Shown here in pieces: positions 38,846 through 47,347 of a stretch of 64,000 bases of DNA (position 1 is the stretch's first letter; each line of letters opens with the position of its first letter). The stretch spans positions 62,001 through 126,000 of the forward strand of contig JBPOIJ010000022.1 of NCBI GenBank assembly GCA_052034585.1, written 5' to 3'. The notes under the pieces are model-generated. The model made no database searches. It saw only the letters and a program-made list of their open reading frames with translations, and was not told the origin of the DNA. The DNA comes from Xiheimicrobium sp052034585. Lineage in GTDB: Bacteria > Myxococcota > Myxococcia > Myxococcales > Myxococcaceae. Position numbers and translations under genes: made by a program.

Positions 38846-41800
38846 TCAAACCACGCTGCTGGCCGACCGACGTCGGCGCCGGAAGAACCCAAGCGCCGCG
38901 AGCGCGACCACCACTGGCGCAGGATCGACGCTTCCACAGCCGCAGCCTGGCGGGCTCGTCGTTCCACCTCCGCCCGCGCTCCCACCAGCGTTGACGAAGC
39001 CGCCCGCGGTGTTCGCGCCTCCCGCGCTTCCTCCGGCGAGCGAGCCGCCACCCGAATTTCCACCAGCCGATCCACCCGCGCTCGAACCGCCAGCGCTCCC
39101 GCCACCCGACGCGCCGCCACCGGTCACGCCGCCACCGGTCACGCCGCCACCAGTCACGCCGCCAGACGCGCCACCGCCAGACGCGCCACCGGCCGTGCCG
39201 CCTCCGCTCGCGCCACCCGCGCGGCCTCCAGCGACGCCGCCTGCACTTCCGCCACCGGCCATTCCACCAGCACTCCCGCCACCGGCGCTGCCTCCGCCGA
39301 TCCCTCCATCCACCGGTGCGCGGCAGACGCCGACCGAGCAGACGCCGCTCGGGCAGGCCGTGCCATCGGGCGCGAGGGGATTCGAGCAGACGCCGGTCGC
39401 CGGCGCGCAGGTGCCAGCGAGGTGGCACCCGTCACTCGGAGAACACACCCTCGGCGACGAGCCCAGGCACCCACCGGCCTGACAGCTGTCGATCTGCGTG
39501 CACGCGTTTCCATCGCTGCACGAGCGCCCGTTCGTCACCGCGCCGCACGTTCCATCGATCGCGGCGCCAGCGGCGACGGCGCAGGCCTGACAGTCCGCCA
39601 GCGAGCCTCCGCCGCACGCCGAATTGCAGCACACGCCGTCGACGCAGAAGCCGCTCGCGCAGGTCGCGCCGGTGGTGCACGACCCAGCCGCCGGAGTCTG
39701 CGAGTAGAGCCGGCCCTTCACCGGCCGAAGCTCGGTCGCTCCCGACGTGGCGCGCACCTGGTAGACGAGCAGGGTCGTGCCCGCGTCGTCCGACGAGAGA
39801 TCGGGCTCGTAGTACTCGGTCGGAGCCGCCGTCGCGACCTGGGTCCGCGCCGCCGAGACACCCGACGGGCTCGTCGTCGTCGCGTAGAGATCGAACGAGA
39901 GCATCGAGAAGGAGCTGTTGAACACGGTGTCTTCCCACATCGTCACGAAGCCCACGCCGTCCCAGCGGACGCGAGGGTTGTCGTAGACGTGGTACTGCGG
40001 CTCGACGGCGATGGTGAGCCCAGGCGAATCGAGCACCACGCCAGCCCGCGAGACCCGCGCTCCGAAGATCGCCTCGGGCGTGCTCTGGCTCCACACCACG
40101 AAGCTCTGCGTCCCGTCGGAGGTCACGTCCGGGTTCGTCTGGCTGCCGGCGTCTGAGAGAAACCGAACGCCTCCCGGCCCATCGAGCAGCGCGCCCTGCG
40201 GCGTCATTCGGTTCATCCCGACGCGCACCGGAGTCGAGGTCGAGTCGTACCAGACGATCACCCAATTCTGGCCGTCCCACGCCGCGCGCGGCCGCATCTG
40301 CGTACCCGGCCCCGAGGCGATCGCGATCGGCGTCGCGTCGAGCACCGTGCCCGACGCGCTCACCCGCACGCCGTGAACGTCGAACCCCGTCACGCTCCAC
40401 ACGACGAGGAAGTCGGAGCCATTGCTCGCCACGCGCGGGTCGCAGCACTCGCTCGTGAGCACGATGTCTTGCGCGTCGACGATCGCTCCCGAGGGGCTCA
40501 CCCGTCGCGCCACCATGCCGCGGTTGTCCTGCCAGACGACGAGGTGGTGGGTGCCGTTGAAGGCGCTGGCGGGATCGCTCTGCGAGCCCGCGTCGGACGG
40601 GGAAATGCGGAAGCCGGTCGAGTCGAGGAGCCCACCCGCGCGAGAGATCCGTGAAGCGTAGATCGTCGAGCCCCCGTGCCGGTTGTCGGCCCACGAGACG
40701 AGGTGGTTCACGCCGTCGAAGGAGGTCGCTGGCTTGAGCTGCGTGTTGGGCGCGCTCGCCAGCCCGAAGCCCGCACCGCCAGTCTGGGAGCCGAGCGAGG
40801 TCGAGAGCAGCTCGCCCCAGGCGAACGAGGTGGGCGCCACGTTCATGAAGCCGACGAGGTGCCGGCCACCACCGAAGGCGAGCGTCGGGCCGAAGCGGCT
40901 CGAGCCGAGCGAGACGCCGTTGACGTCGAGCACCGTGCCAGCCGTGCTGATGCGCGTCGCCGTCATCGCGTATGGCTGCGTCCCCACCTCGGCCCAGGCG
41001 ACGACGAACTGGGTCCCGTCGAAGTCGACGTCGGGAGAGTCTTGCCGGCCCGCTCCGTTCGACACCGCGAACGGCGCAGCGTCGATCAAGGCGCCCGAGG
41101 GCGAGACCCTCCGCGCGAAGATGTCGGCGTCGGTCGAGCTGGTGAACTCCGACCAGACCACGAGCGCGTTCGTTCCGTCGAAGGCCAGGTGGGGCCGGCC
41201 CGCCGACGTCGCGGCCGTGCCAATCGCGAAGCCCGACGGTCCATCCATCACCGTGCCACTCGCCGTGACCCGTGCCCCGTAGATGTCCCAGGTGGCGCGG
41301 TCGTCGTACCAGACGACGAGGTAGTTCGAGCCCACCCACTCGACAGCGGGCGAACTCTGCGTCTGCGCGAAGGAGGCGGCGATGGACGCGACTCGCAGCG
41401 GCGTGGTGTCGAGCACCGTGCCAGCCGCGCTCACCCGCGCGCCGTCGATGCGCCCACCATTGCTCACGTTCACCTGCCACACCGCGAGGAAGTTGGTGCC
41501 GTCGAAGGCGACGTCGACGTTCTGTTCTTCGGTGGTGAAGGCCGCTGGGCTGAGGCGAACACCGGCCGAGTCGAGCACCGCTCCCGCTGGGCTCACCCGC
41601 GCGACGTAGGGGTGAGAGGTGCCGAAGCTCCCGCCGCGCTGTTGGTACCCGATGAGGTAGTTGCCACCTCCGAACGTCACCGAAGGCCGGAACTGCTGCA
41701 CCGCCGCCGCGCCGATCGCGATGCCGTAGGGGTCGAGCACCGCTCCAGTCGGCGAGATGCGCGTCGCGTACAGATGAGTTCCCACCGAGCCGCGGGGATC

Positions 41801-42355
41801 TTCCCAGACCGCCAGGTAGTTCGTGCCGTCGAACGCGACCGCCACGTTGTATTGAAAGGAGCCCGTGCCGAAGACCGGATTGCAGGTGTCGATGACCGGA
41901 CCGATGACGGGATCGAGCACCGCGGGGAAGCGCGACCGCTCGATGAGGTCGAGCGGAATCGTCAGCGACACCGAGTCCGTCGACGCTGCCAGAGGAATCG
42001 AGGTGCGAGCTCCGTCGGCGTCGATGAAGGTCGCGGCACCGTAGCGAACGCGCGGCCCGCCCGCCAACCCCATGAAGGTGACACCCTCGTCGTCTTGAGC
42101 GATCGCCCGCATGCCATCGAAGACGACCCGCACGTCGATGGGCGCTGAGGGCGCCGAGCTGAAGCGCCACGACTGCTCGATCGCGCCGAAGGCCCTCGGC
42201 TCGATGTGCTCTTCGACGAGGTTCGGCGCAATGCCACCGATCGACGCGGTGCTCACGCCCAAGCCGTGCACCTCGAGTCGACGTCCCCACACGCCACCGT
42301 CATCGAGCGGCGCCGAGCAGCCAACCAGCACCAGCGCCGCGAGGAAGGTTCTCAT
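38846..42355 (-). CDS. Large surface lipoprotein with Gly/Ser/Ala-rich stalk and MYXO-CTERM tail
   Basis: Starting at ATG 42355 (MRTFLAALVLVGC, lipobox Cys13) the product has 1169 residues. Residues about 120-900 repeat a unit with 'VAFDGTNYLAVWEDPRG...ARISPTGAVLD', around twelve copies, probably beta-propeller blades. A Cys-rich stretch (ASGFCVDGVCCNSACGGG) follows, then a roughly 100-residue stalk of Gly, Ser and Ala, and finally PPGCGCGS, a hydrophobic helix and RRRRR, the MYXO-CTERM plan. N-terminal lipidation and C-terminal sorting signals are both present. The preceding in-frame codons up to 42565 look like noise. Codon bias fits the neighbours. Confidence 0.82.
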   Translation of the reverse strand: MRTFLAALVLVGCSAPLDDGGVWGRRLEVHGLGVSTASIGGIAPNLVEEHIEPRAFGAIEQSWRFSSAPSAPIDVRVVFDGMRAIAQDDEGVTFMGLAGGPRVRYGAATFIDADGARTSIPLAASTDSVSLTIPLDLIERSRFPAVLDPVIGPVIDTCNPVFGTGSFQYNVAVAFDGTNYLAVWEDPRGSVGTHLYATRISPTGAVLDPYGIAIGAAAVQQFRPSVTFGGGNYLIGYQQRGGSFGTSHPYVARVSPAGAVLDSAGVRLSPAAFTTEEQNVDVAFDGTNFLAVWQVNVSNGGRIDGARVSAAGTVLDTTPLRVASIAASFAQTQSSPAVEWVGSNYLVVWYDDRATWDIYGARVTASGTVMDGPSGFAIGTAATSAGRPHLAFDGTNALVVWSEFTSSTDADIFARRVSPSGALIDAAPFAVSNGAGRQDSPDVDFDGTQFVVAWAEVGTQPYAMTATRISTAGTVLDVNGVSLGSSRFGPTLAFGGGRHLVGFMNVAPTSFAWGELLSTSLGSQTGGAGFGLASAPNTQLKPATSFDGVNHLVSWADNRHGGSTIYASRISRAGGLLDSTGFRISPSDAGSQSDPASAFNGTHHLVVWQDNRGMVARRVSPSGAIVDAQDIVLTSECCDPRVASNGSDFLVVWSVTGFDVHGVRVSASGTVLDATPIAIASGPGTQMRPRAAWDGQNWVIVWYDSTSTPVRVGMNRMTPQGALLDGPGGVRFLSDAGSQTNPDVTSDGTQSFVVWSQSTPEAIFGARVSRAGVVLDSPGLTIAVEPQYHVYDNPRVRWDGVGFVTMWEDTVFNSSFSMLSFDLYATTTSPSGVSAARTQVATAAPTEYYEPDLSSDDAGTTLLVYQVRATSGATELRPVKGRLYSQTPAAGSCTTGATCASGFCVDGVCCNSACGGGSLADCQACAVAAGAAIDGTCGAVTNGRSCSDGNACTQIDSCQAGGCLGSSPRVCSPSDGCHLAGTCAPATGVCSNPLAPDGTACPSGVCSVGVCRAPVDGGIGGGSAGGGSAGGMAGGGSAGGVAGGRAGGASGGGTAGGASGGGASGGVTGGGVTGGGVTGGGASGGGSAGGSSAGGSAGGNSGGGSLAGGSAGGANTAGGFVNAGGSAGGGGTTSPPGCGCGSVDPAPVVVALAALGFFRRRRRSASSVV
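39010..39305. repeat. Low-complexity stalk-coding tandem repeats
   Basis: This segment encodes the Gly/Ser/Ala/Thr stalk of the lipoprotein on the minus strand. It includes three adjacent 15-bp units at 39113-39127, 39128-39142 and 39143-39157 (GCCGCCACCGGTCAC with one change), and looser 12-15 bp repeats on both sides. Such tracts often vary in length between strains. Confidence 0.75.
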
Positions 42356-42579
42356 TTCGGGTTTGTCGCACATCACTCCCGCGCGGGGACATTTCGATCG
42401 TCCTTTGCGCGCTCCCTCACGACGCTCCCTTTGCTTTCCCCTGGTTTCCGCAGGTTCGTGTGTCGGCCAAGCTTGCGCCCTCCCCTTTTTGACACGCAGA
42501 ACGTGCGCCCCTTGAGCCGCACCAAACCTCGTCCGGGCCTGATCTGGCGGGCTCATTGGTTGCACGCGTCGCGGTCCGC

Positions 42580-44343
42580 ATGCTCGACGATCTCATCCTG
42601 GGAATGGCGGGCGCGGGAGGGGACGGCGTCGTCAGTGCTGGAGAGTCACTGCTCTCAGCCGCGTCGTCCGAGGGCTACCACGCGCTCATGACGAAGAGCT
42701 TCGGCTCGCAGATCCGTGGCGGCGAGTCGTCTTGCCGCGTGCGGCTGTCCACCAAGAAGGTGCTCAACCCGGGCGGCGCGCTCGACGTGCTGGTCGCGCT
42801 CAATTGGGAAGACTTCTTCAAGTTCGGTGCGGAGCTGCCGCTCTCGCTCGACACCGTGCTCATCCACGAGGAGAAGGCTGGGCCTCCGCCCGAGACGCTC
42901 AGGGCGCGCGGGGTGGTGCCGAAGGAGCTGATCTCGGTCCCCATCACCGAGCTCACCAAGAAGTCGGCCGGCAGCGAGAAGTCGAAGACCTCGCTCGTGC
43001 TCGGCCTGCTCTCGGGCTGGTTCGGCATCTCCGCAGAGTCCATCTCCAAGGGCCTCAAGAAGAAGTTCGCGAGCAAGGGTGAAGGCCTGCTCGAGGCCAA
43101 CGAGAAGGCGCTCGCCGCTGGCATCGAGTACGCGAAGACGCACCCGCTCGCCGCGCCACGCGAGCTGGCCAAGCCGAACACCGCGCCAGGCTCGAAGATG
43201 CTCTGCGACGGCAACGACATGTGCGCCGCGGGTGCTCTCTTCGCCGGGGTGAAGTTCTTCGGCGGCTACCCGATCACGCCCTCGACCGAGGTGATGCAGA
43301 CGCTCTCGAAGGAGCTCTGGAAGTACGGCGGCACGGTGCTCCAGTGCGAGGACGAGATCGCGGGCATCGGCGCGGCGGTCGGCGCTTCCTTCGCGGGGCG
43401 CAAGTCGATGACGGCCACCAGTGGCCCCGGCATGGATCTCAAGACCGAGATCATGGGGCTGGCGACCATCTCCGAGCTGCCCCTCGTCATCTTGAACGTT
43501 CAGCGTGGAGGCCCTTCGACGGGGCTCCCCACCAAGCCCGAGCAGGCCGACCTCTTCCAGGCGGCGTTCTCGGGACACGGTGACGTGCTTCGGCCGGTGC
43601 TGGCGCCGACCGACGTGGAGGATTCGTTCCGCGTCACCGTGGAGGCCTTCAACATCGCCGAGCAGTACCAGACGCCGGTGATCATCCTCTCCGATCAGGA
43701 GATCGCCCAGCGCAAGGAGGCGCTCGATCTCATCGACACCTCGAAGTTCGAGATCGTCGATCGCAAGGTGCCGACCGCCGAGGAGCTCGCCGCGAAGCCG
43801 TACGCGCGCTTCGCCCTCACCGAGAGCGGCATCAGCCCCATCACCCACCCCGGGCTCGAGAAGGGCACCTACCTGGCCGCCGGCATCGAGCACAACGAGA
43901 AGGGCGACCCGACCTCGAGCGGCGGGCTCCACATCAAGATGAACGAGAAGCGCTTCAGGAAGCTCGAGCCGCTCAAGAAGCGCAGCGATCTCTTCGAGCT
44001 CACCGGCAACCCGGCTGCGCCGTTGGGCTTCATCGCCTGGGGCAGCACCGCAGGCATCGCGCGGGAGGCCGTCTCGCTGATGAAGGCGAAGGGCCACGAC
44101 GTGAAGCTGCTCGTGCCCTACCTCCTGCACCCGATCCCCGAGCAGGTGTACGCGAGCTTCTTCGAGTCCTTGAAGAGCGGGCTCATCGTCGAGCTCTCGC
44201 ACCAGGGCCAGCTCTACCGCATGCTGCGAATGGCGCTGGACGTGCCCAAGTCGGTGCGGAGCTTCTGCCGCAGCGGCGCCAACCCGTTCCAACCAGCCGA
44301 GCTGATGACGCGCCTGCTCGAGCAGAAGGGAGCTGCGTCATGA
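42580..44343 (+). CDS. korA: 2-oxoacid:ferredoxin oxidoreductase, fused gamma-alpha subunit (KorA)
   Basis: With KorB this enzyme oxidises a 2-oxoacid, most likely 2-oxoglutarate, to the acyl-CoA and CO2 while reducing ferredoxin. I start at ATG 42580 (MLDDLILGMAGAGGDGVV); TTG 42556 is possible. Residues about 1-190 form the gamma domain (GAGGDGVVSAG, SFGSQIRGGESSCRVR); about 200-587 form the alpha part with the pyrimidine-domain motif GYPITPSTEVM and ATSGPGMDLKTE. The gamma-alpha order is that of KorA in actinobacteria and others. The stop overlaps korB (ATGA). It is first in a probable operon running through nuo to ferredoxin. Confidence 0.9.
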   Translation: MLDDLILGMAGAGGDGVVSAGESLLSAASSEGYHALMTKSFGSQIRGGESSCRVRLSTKKVLNPGGALDVLVALNWEDFFKFGAELPLSLDTVLIHEEKAGPPPETLRARGVVPKELISVPITELTKKSAGSEKSKTSLVLGLLSGWFGISAESISKGLKKKFASKGEGLLEANEKALAAGIEYAKTHPLAAPRELAKPNTAPGSKMLCDGNDMCAAGALFAGVKFFGGYPITPSTEVMQTLSKELWKYGGTVLQCEDEIAGIGAAVGASFAGRKSMTATSGPGMDLKTEIMGLATISELPLVILNVQRGGPSTGLPTKPEQADLFQAAFSGHGDVLRPVLAPTDVEDSFRVTVEAFNIAEQYQTPVIILSDQEIAQRKEALDLIDTSKFEIVDRKVPTAEELAAKPYARFALTESGISPITHPGLEKGTYLAAGIEHNEKGDPTSSGGLHIKMNEKRFRKLEPLKKRSDLFELTGNPAAPLGFIAWGSTAGIAREAVSLMKAKGHDVKLLVPYLLHPIPEQVYASFFESLKSGLIVELSHQGQLYRMLRMALDVPKSVRSFCRSGANPFQPAELMTRLLEQKGAAS

Positions 44344-45215
44344 CGGCACCGGTGCAGTTCCAGGCGAAGGACTACAAGAGCGAGCTCAAGCCCATCTGGT
44401 GTCCCGGCTGCGGTGACTTCGGCGTGCTCCAGGGGCTCTATCGCGCGCTCTCGGCGATCGGCCGGCCTCCGCACGAGGTGGCGTTCATCTCGGGCATCGG
44501 CTGCAGCTCGCGCATCCCCGGGTACACGACGGCCTACGGCTTCAACACCGTGCACGGGCGGTCGCTGCCCATCGCCCAGGGAGTGAAGCTGGCGAACCCG
44601 GAGCTGCTCGTGGTGGTCGCGGGCGGTGACGGCGACGGCTTCTCCATCGGCGGAGGCCACGTCGCGCACGCGGTTCGCCGCAACATCGATCTCACCTACC
44701 TGGTGATGGACAACCAGGTGTACGGGCTCACCAAGGGTCAGCTCTCGCCGACCTCGCCCAAGGGCCTCGAGACCGTCACCTCGCCGCTCGGCAGCCTCGA
44801 AGACCCCATCAACCCGCTGCTCTACATGCTGGCGTACGGGGCGGGCTTCGTGGCGCAGGCGACGCCGGCCGACATGCCGGGCATGAGCGCGCTCATCGAA
44901 GAGGCGATCCGCTACCCGGGCTTCTCGTTCGTCAACATCCAGTCGCCCTGCGTCACCTTCGGAGAAGAGGACCAGCAGCTCAAGGCGCACAAGACGAAGC
45001 TGAAGACGCTGGCGAGCCTCAAGCACGACCCGACCAACCAGCTCGCGGCGATGGACCTCGCCCGCGCCTACGGCACCGAGCTGTACACCGGCGTCTTCTA
45101 CCGGAACCCGAACCCGCCTCCGACCTACGAGGCGTTGGTGAAGCTGCGACAGGCCGAGCAGGCGAAGAAGGCGCGGCCGCGCAACCAGATTCTCGAAGCG
45201 TATCTGCAGAAGTGA
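44340..45215 (+). CDS. korB: 2-oxoacid:ferredoxin oxidoreductase beta subunit (KorB)
   Basis: KorB binds thiamine diphosphate and a [4Fe-4S] cluster. In 291 residues, Cys21, Cys24 (CPGCGDFG), Cys55 (GIGCSSR) and Cys204 (SPCVTFGEE) are the likely cluster ligands. The thiamine motif is GGDGDGFSIGG (95-105) with MDNQVYGLTKGQ (123-134), and the 'GLTKGQ.SPTS' form is that of 2-oxoglutarate rather than pyruvate enzymes. It overlaps korA by 4 bases and is followed 7 bases later by a ferritin-like gene. No separate small ferredoxin subunit is adjacent, but fdxA lies at the far end of the operon. Confidence 0.92.
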   Translation: MTAPVQFQAKDYKSELKPIWCPGCGDFGVLQGLYRALSAIGRPPHEVAFISGIGCSSRIPGYTTAYGFNTVHGRSLPIAQGVKLANPELLVVVAGGDGDGFSIGGGHVAHAVRRNIDLTYLVMDNQVYGLTKGQLSPTSPKGLETVTSPLGSLEDPINPLLYMLAYGAGFVAQATPADMPGMSALIEEAIRYPGFSFVNIQSPCVTFGEEDQQLKAHKTKLKTLASLKHDPTNQLAAMDLARAYGTELYTGVFYRNPNPPPTYEALVKLRQAEQAKKARPRNQILEAYLQK

Positions 45216-45222
45216 GGGCGTC

Positions 45223-45759
45223 GTGACCAAGCCGAAACAAGCTCCCAGCATCGACTTCTCCGTACTCACCCTGAAGGACGCGCTCGATCTGGCGGTGCTC
45301 ATCGAAGAGGAAGCGCGCGATCGCTACGAAGAGCTCTCGGCCCAGCTGGTGCTGCACCACACGCCGGCCGCCGCCTCGTTCTTCGCGAAGATGGTGCGGG
45401 TCGAGGAGCTCCACCGCAACCAACTGATGGAGGAGCGGAAGAAGAAGTTCGGCGACCAGCCAGTGCACGTGCGCCGCGAGATGATCTTCGACATCGAGGC
45501 GCCGGACTACGACGAGGTGCGCTCGGAGATGTCGCAGCGCCAGGCGCTCGAGACCGCGCTCAAGAGTGAAGAGAAGGCCCACCACTTCTTCGTCGAGGTG
45601 CTGCGGCACGTGCAGAACCCCGAGGTGCGCAAGCTCTTCGAGGAGCTGCGTGACGAGGAGGTCGAACACCAGAACCTGGTGAAGGCCGAGATGGCCAAGC
45701 TGCCTCCGGCCGATCCACTGCAGGGTGTCGACGTGGGCGACGGCCCCGCGCCGCAGTGA
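45223..45759 (+). CDS. Ferritin-like/rubrerythrin-domain protein
   Basis: The 178-residue protein begins at GTG 45223. It forms a four-helix bundle with carboxylate and His residues at di-iron spacing: EEEARDRYEE (28-37), EELH (61-64), EEKAHHF (116-122) and DEEVEHQ (144-150). It lacks the CxxC rubredoxin domain of classical rubrerythrin. It may bind a di-iron centre and deal with peroxide or oxygen. It sits between korB (7 bases) and nuoA (10 bases), so it is part of the operon and could protect oxygen-sensitive iron-sulfur enzymes. That role is inferred. Confidence 0.8.
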   Translation: MTKPKQAPSIDFSVLTLKDALDLAVLIEEEARDRYEELSAQLVLHHTPAAASFFAKMVRVEELHRNQLMEERKKKFGDQPVHVRREMIFDIEAPDYDEVRSEMSQRQALETALKSEEKAHHFFVEVLRHVQNPEVRKLFEELRDEEVEHQNLVKAEMAKLPPADPLQGVDVGDGPAPQ

Positions 45760-45769
45760 GGAGACGAAC

Positions 45770-46129
45770 ATGCCCTCTGGTCTCGCGCTGCTCGGGTTCC
45801 TGATGGTCGCCGTCGCAGTGGCGGGGTCGCTGCTCGTCGGCGCGAAGATCCTCCGGGTCGTCTCGACGAAGAAGGAGCCGCTCAAGGACTCGACCTACGA
45901 GTGTGGAGAAGTGCCGAGCGGGCTCGCCTGGGTGCGCTTCCACGCCCGCTACTACGTCGTCGCCCTCTTCTTCGTCCTCTTCGACATCGAGACCGCCTTC
46001 TTGCTGCCTTGGGCCACCATCGTGCGAGAGGAAGGAACGCGCGGCCTCGTCGTCATCGGGAGCTTCGTGGTGGTGCTGATGCTCGGCTGGGTGTGGGCCT
46101 CGAAGAAGGGAGCGCTGCAATGGCAGTGA
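45770..46129 (+). CDS. nuoA: NADH-quinone oxidoreductase (Complex I) subunit A
   Basis: NuoA is a small membrane subunit at the junction of the membrane and peripheral arms of Complex I. It has 119 residues from ATG 45770, with GAGGAG 6 bases upstream. Three helices are visible, and the conserved loop DSTYECGEVPSG (about 40-52) and FVLFDIETAFLLPW are diagnostic. The stop overlaps nuoBC by 10 bases. Confidence 0.95.
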   Translation: MPSGLALLGFLMVAVAVAGSLLVGAKILRVVSTKKEPLKDSTYECGEVPSGLAWVRFHARYYVVALFFVLFDIETAFLLPWATIVREEGTRGLVVIGSFVVVLMLGWVWASKKGALQWQ

Positions 46130-47343
46130 GCTCCCACGACGACGCGGCAGTGGTCCCTTCGGCGGCGCCGCAGCGGACGATCGACACCGGCACCAACTTT
46201 CGTCACCCGCTCTACCAGGTGCTCCTCGAGACGCCGGGGCTGACGGTCGGCACTGCCGCGCTCGACGATCTGCTCACCTGGGGCGTGACGAACGCGATGT
46301 GGATCTTCCCGATGGCGACCAGCTGCTGCGGCAGCGAGTTCATGGCCACCGCCGCGAGCCGGGTCGACATCGATCGCATGGGCGTCATCGTGCGCGCGAC
46401 GCCTCGCCAGGCCGACGTGATGGTCGTCGCCGGCACCATCACCACCAAGATGGCGCCGCGCGTGTTGAAGCTCTGGGAGCAGATGCCGGAGCCGAAGTGG
46501 TGCATCGCGATGGGCTCGTGCGCGATCTCCGGCGACTTCTACCGAAACCTCTACTCGGTCGTTCCCGGCGTCGACACCTTCCTCCCGGTCGACGTCTACG
46601 TGCCTGGCTGCCCGCCGAACCCGGAAGCGCTGATGCACGGCATGCTGAAGCTGCAGGAGAAGGTTCGCCGCGAGCGCAAGGGCGAGTCGCTGACGCCCGC
46701 GGTGGACTCGGCGCTGCTGAAGATCACCAACCCCTCGGTGCCGCGGCTGCGTGACGCCACCCGCCCGCCCGAGCAGACGAGCGCGCAGGAGCAGGCGTCG
46801 GATCACCCGACGGTGGACGAGGAGACCGCCCCGGTGGTGGTGAGCGGCGAGCCTCCGACCGTCGCTCCGCTGGCTGCCGCCGACTTCGAGGGGCTGCTCA
46901 AGGAGCTCGACGTCACCATGCCGCCGGACGGGCCTCCGCTCGTTCCGCTCGCCCAACACCTCGAGCTGGCGCGCCGGCTGAAGGCGCTCGGCTACCGGCA
47001 GTTCGTGACCTGCGTGGCGACGCACTGGGCCGCCGGCAAGGGCCGCAAGGGCGCCGATGCGAACGAGCCCGAACACTACGAAGTGGCGTTCTCGGTGCGC
47101 ACCGTCGGCGCCGGTTCGCGCCTGGCGACCTGGGCGGTGCGCGCGCTGGTGAACGAGCCGGTGCTCACGTTGAGCGGCATCTACGCTGGCGCCGACTGGC
47201 AAGAACGCGAGCAGTTCGATCTCGTCGGGGTGAAGTTCGCGGGCCACCCCGATCTGCGGCGGCTGATGCTCGCAGAGAACGCCACCGCCCACCCGCTGCG
47301 GCGCGACTTCCCCGCCAACGCTCCCTCGGCCCCGTGGAGGTGA
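46120..47343 (+). CDS. nuoBC: Complex I fused subunits B and C
   Basis: One open frame of 407 residues joins two subunits that are separate in most bacteria. Residues about 25-190 are NuoB, with N2-cluster ligands Cys69, Cys70 (SCCGSEF), Cys134 (GSCAISG) and Cys164 (PGCPPNPEAL). Residues about 190-255 are a Pro/Glu/Ala/Thr-rich linker. Residues about 270-400 are NuoC, with DWQEREQFDLVGVKFAGHPDLRR (359-381 in pieces) as signature. The frame is uninterrupted through the linker, so this is a true fusion. NuoD follows after a GGAGGTGA ribosome binding site 5 bases away. Confidence 0.93.
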   Translation: MAVSSHDDAAVVPSAAPQRTIDTGTNFRHPLYQVLLETPGLTVGTAALDDLLTWGVTNAMWIFPMATSCCGSEFMATAASRVDIDRMGVIVRATPRQADVMVVAGTITTKMAPRVLKLWEQMPEPKWCIAMGSCAISGDFYRNLYSVVPGVDTFLPVDVYVPGCPPNPEALMHGMLKLQEKVRRERKGESLTPAVDSALLKITNPSVPRLRDATRPPEQTSAQEQASDHPTVDEETAPVVVSGEPPTVAPLAAADFEGLLKELDVTMPPDGPPLVPLAQHLELARRLKALGYRQFVTCVATHWAAGKGRKGADANEPEHYEVAFSVRTVGAGSRLATWAVRALVNEPVLTLSGIYAGADWQEREQFDLVGVKFAGHPDLRRLMLAENATAHPLRRDFPANAPSAPWR

Positions 47344-47347
47344 CGCC

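Noticed and set aside
40676..42148. 490-residue plus-strand frame opposite the large lipoprotein
   Set aside because: It mirrors a repeat-containing gene with lipobox and MYXO-CTERM tail, and its translation is low-complexity Arg/His/Glu without any domain.
42489..42517. TTGACA at 42489-42494 as the -35 box of the kor-nuo promoter
   Set aside because: The hexamer is perfect, but there is no acceptable -10 element at 16-18 bases (the best is TTGAGC). It may still be a promoter but cannot be supported from sequence alone.
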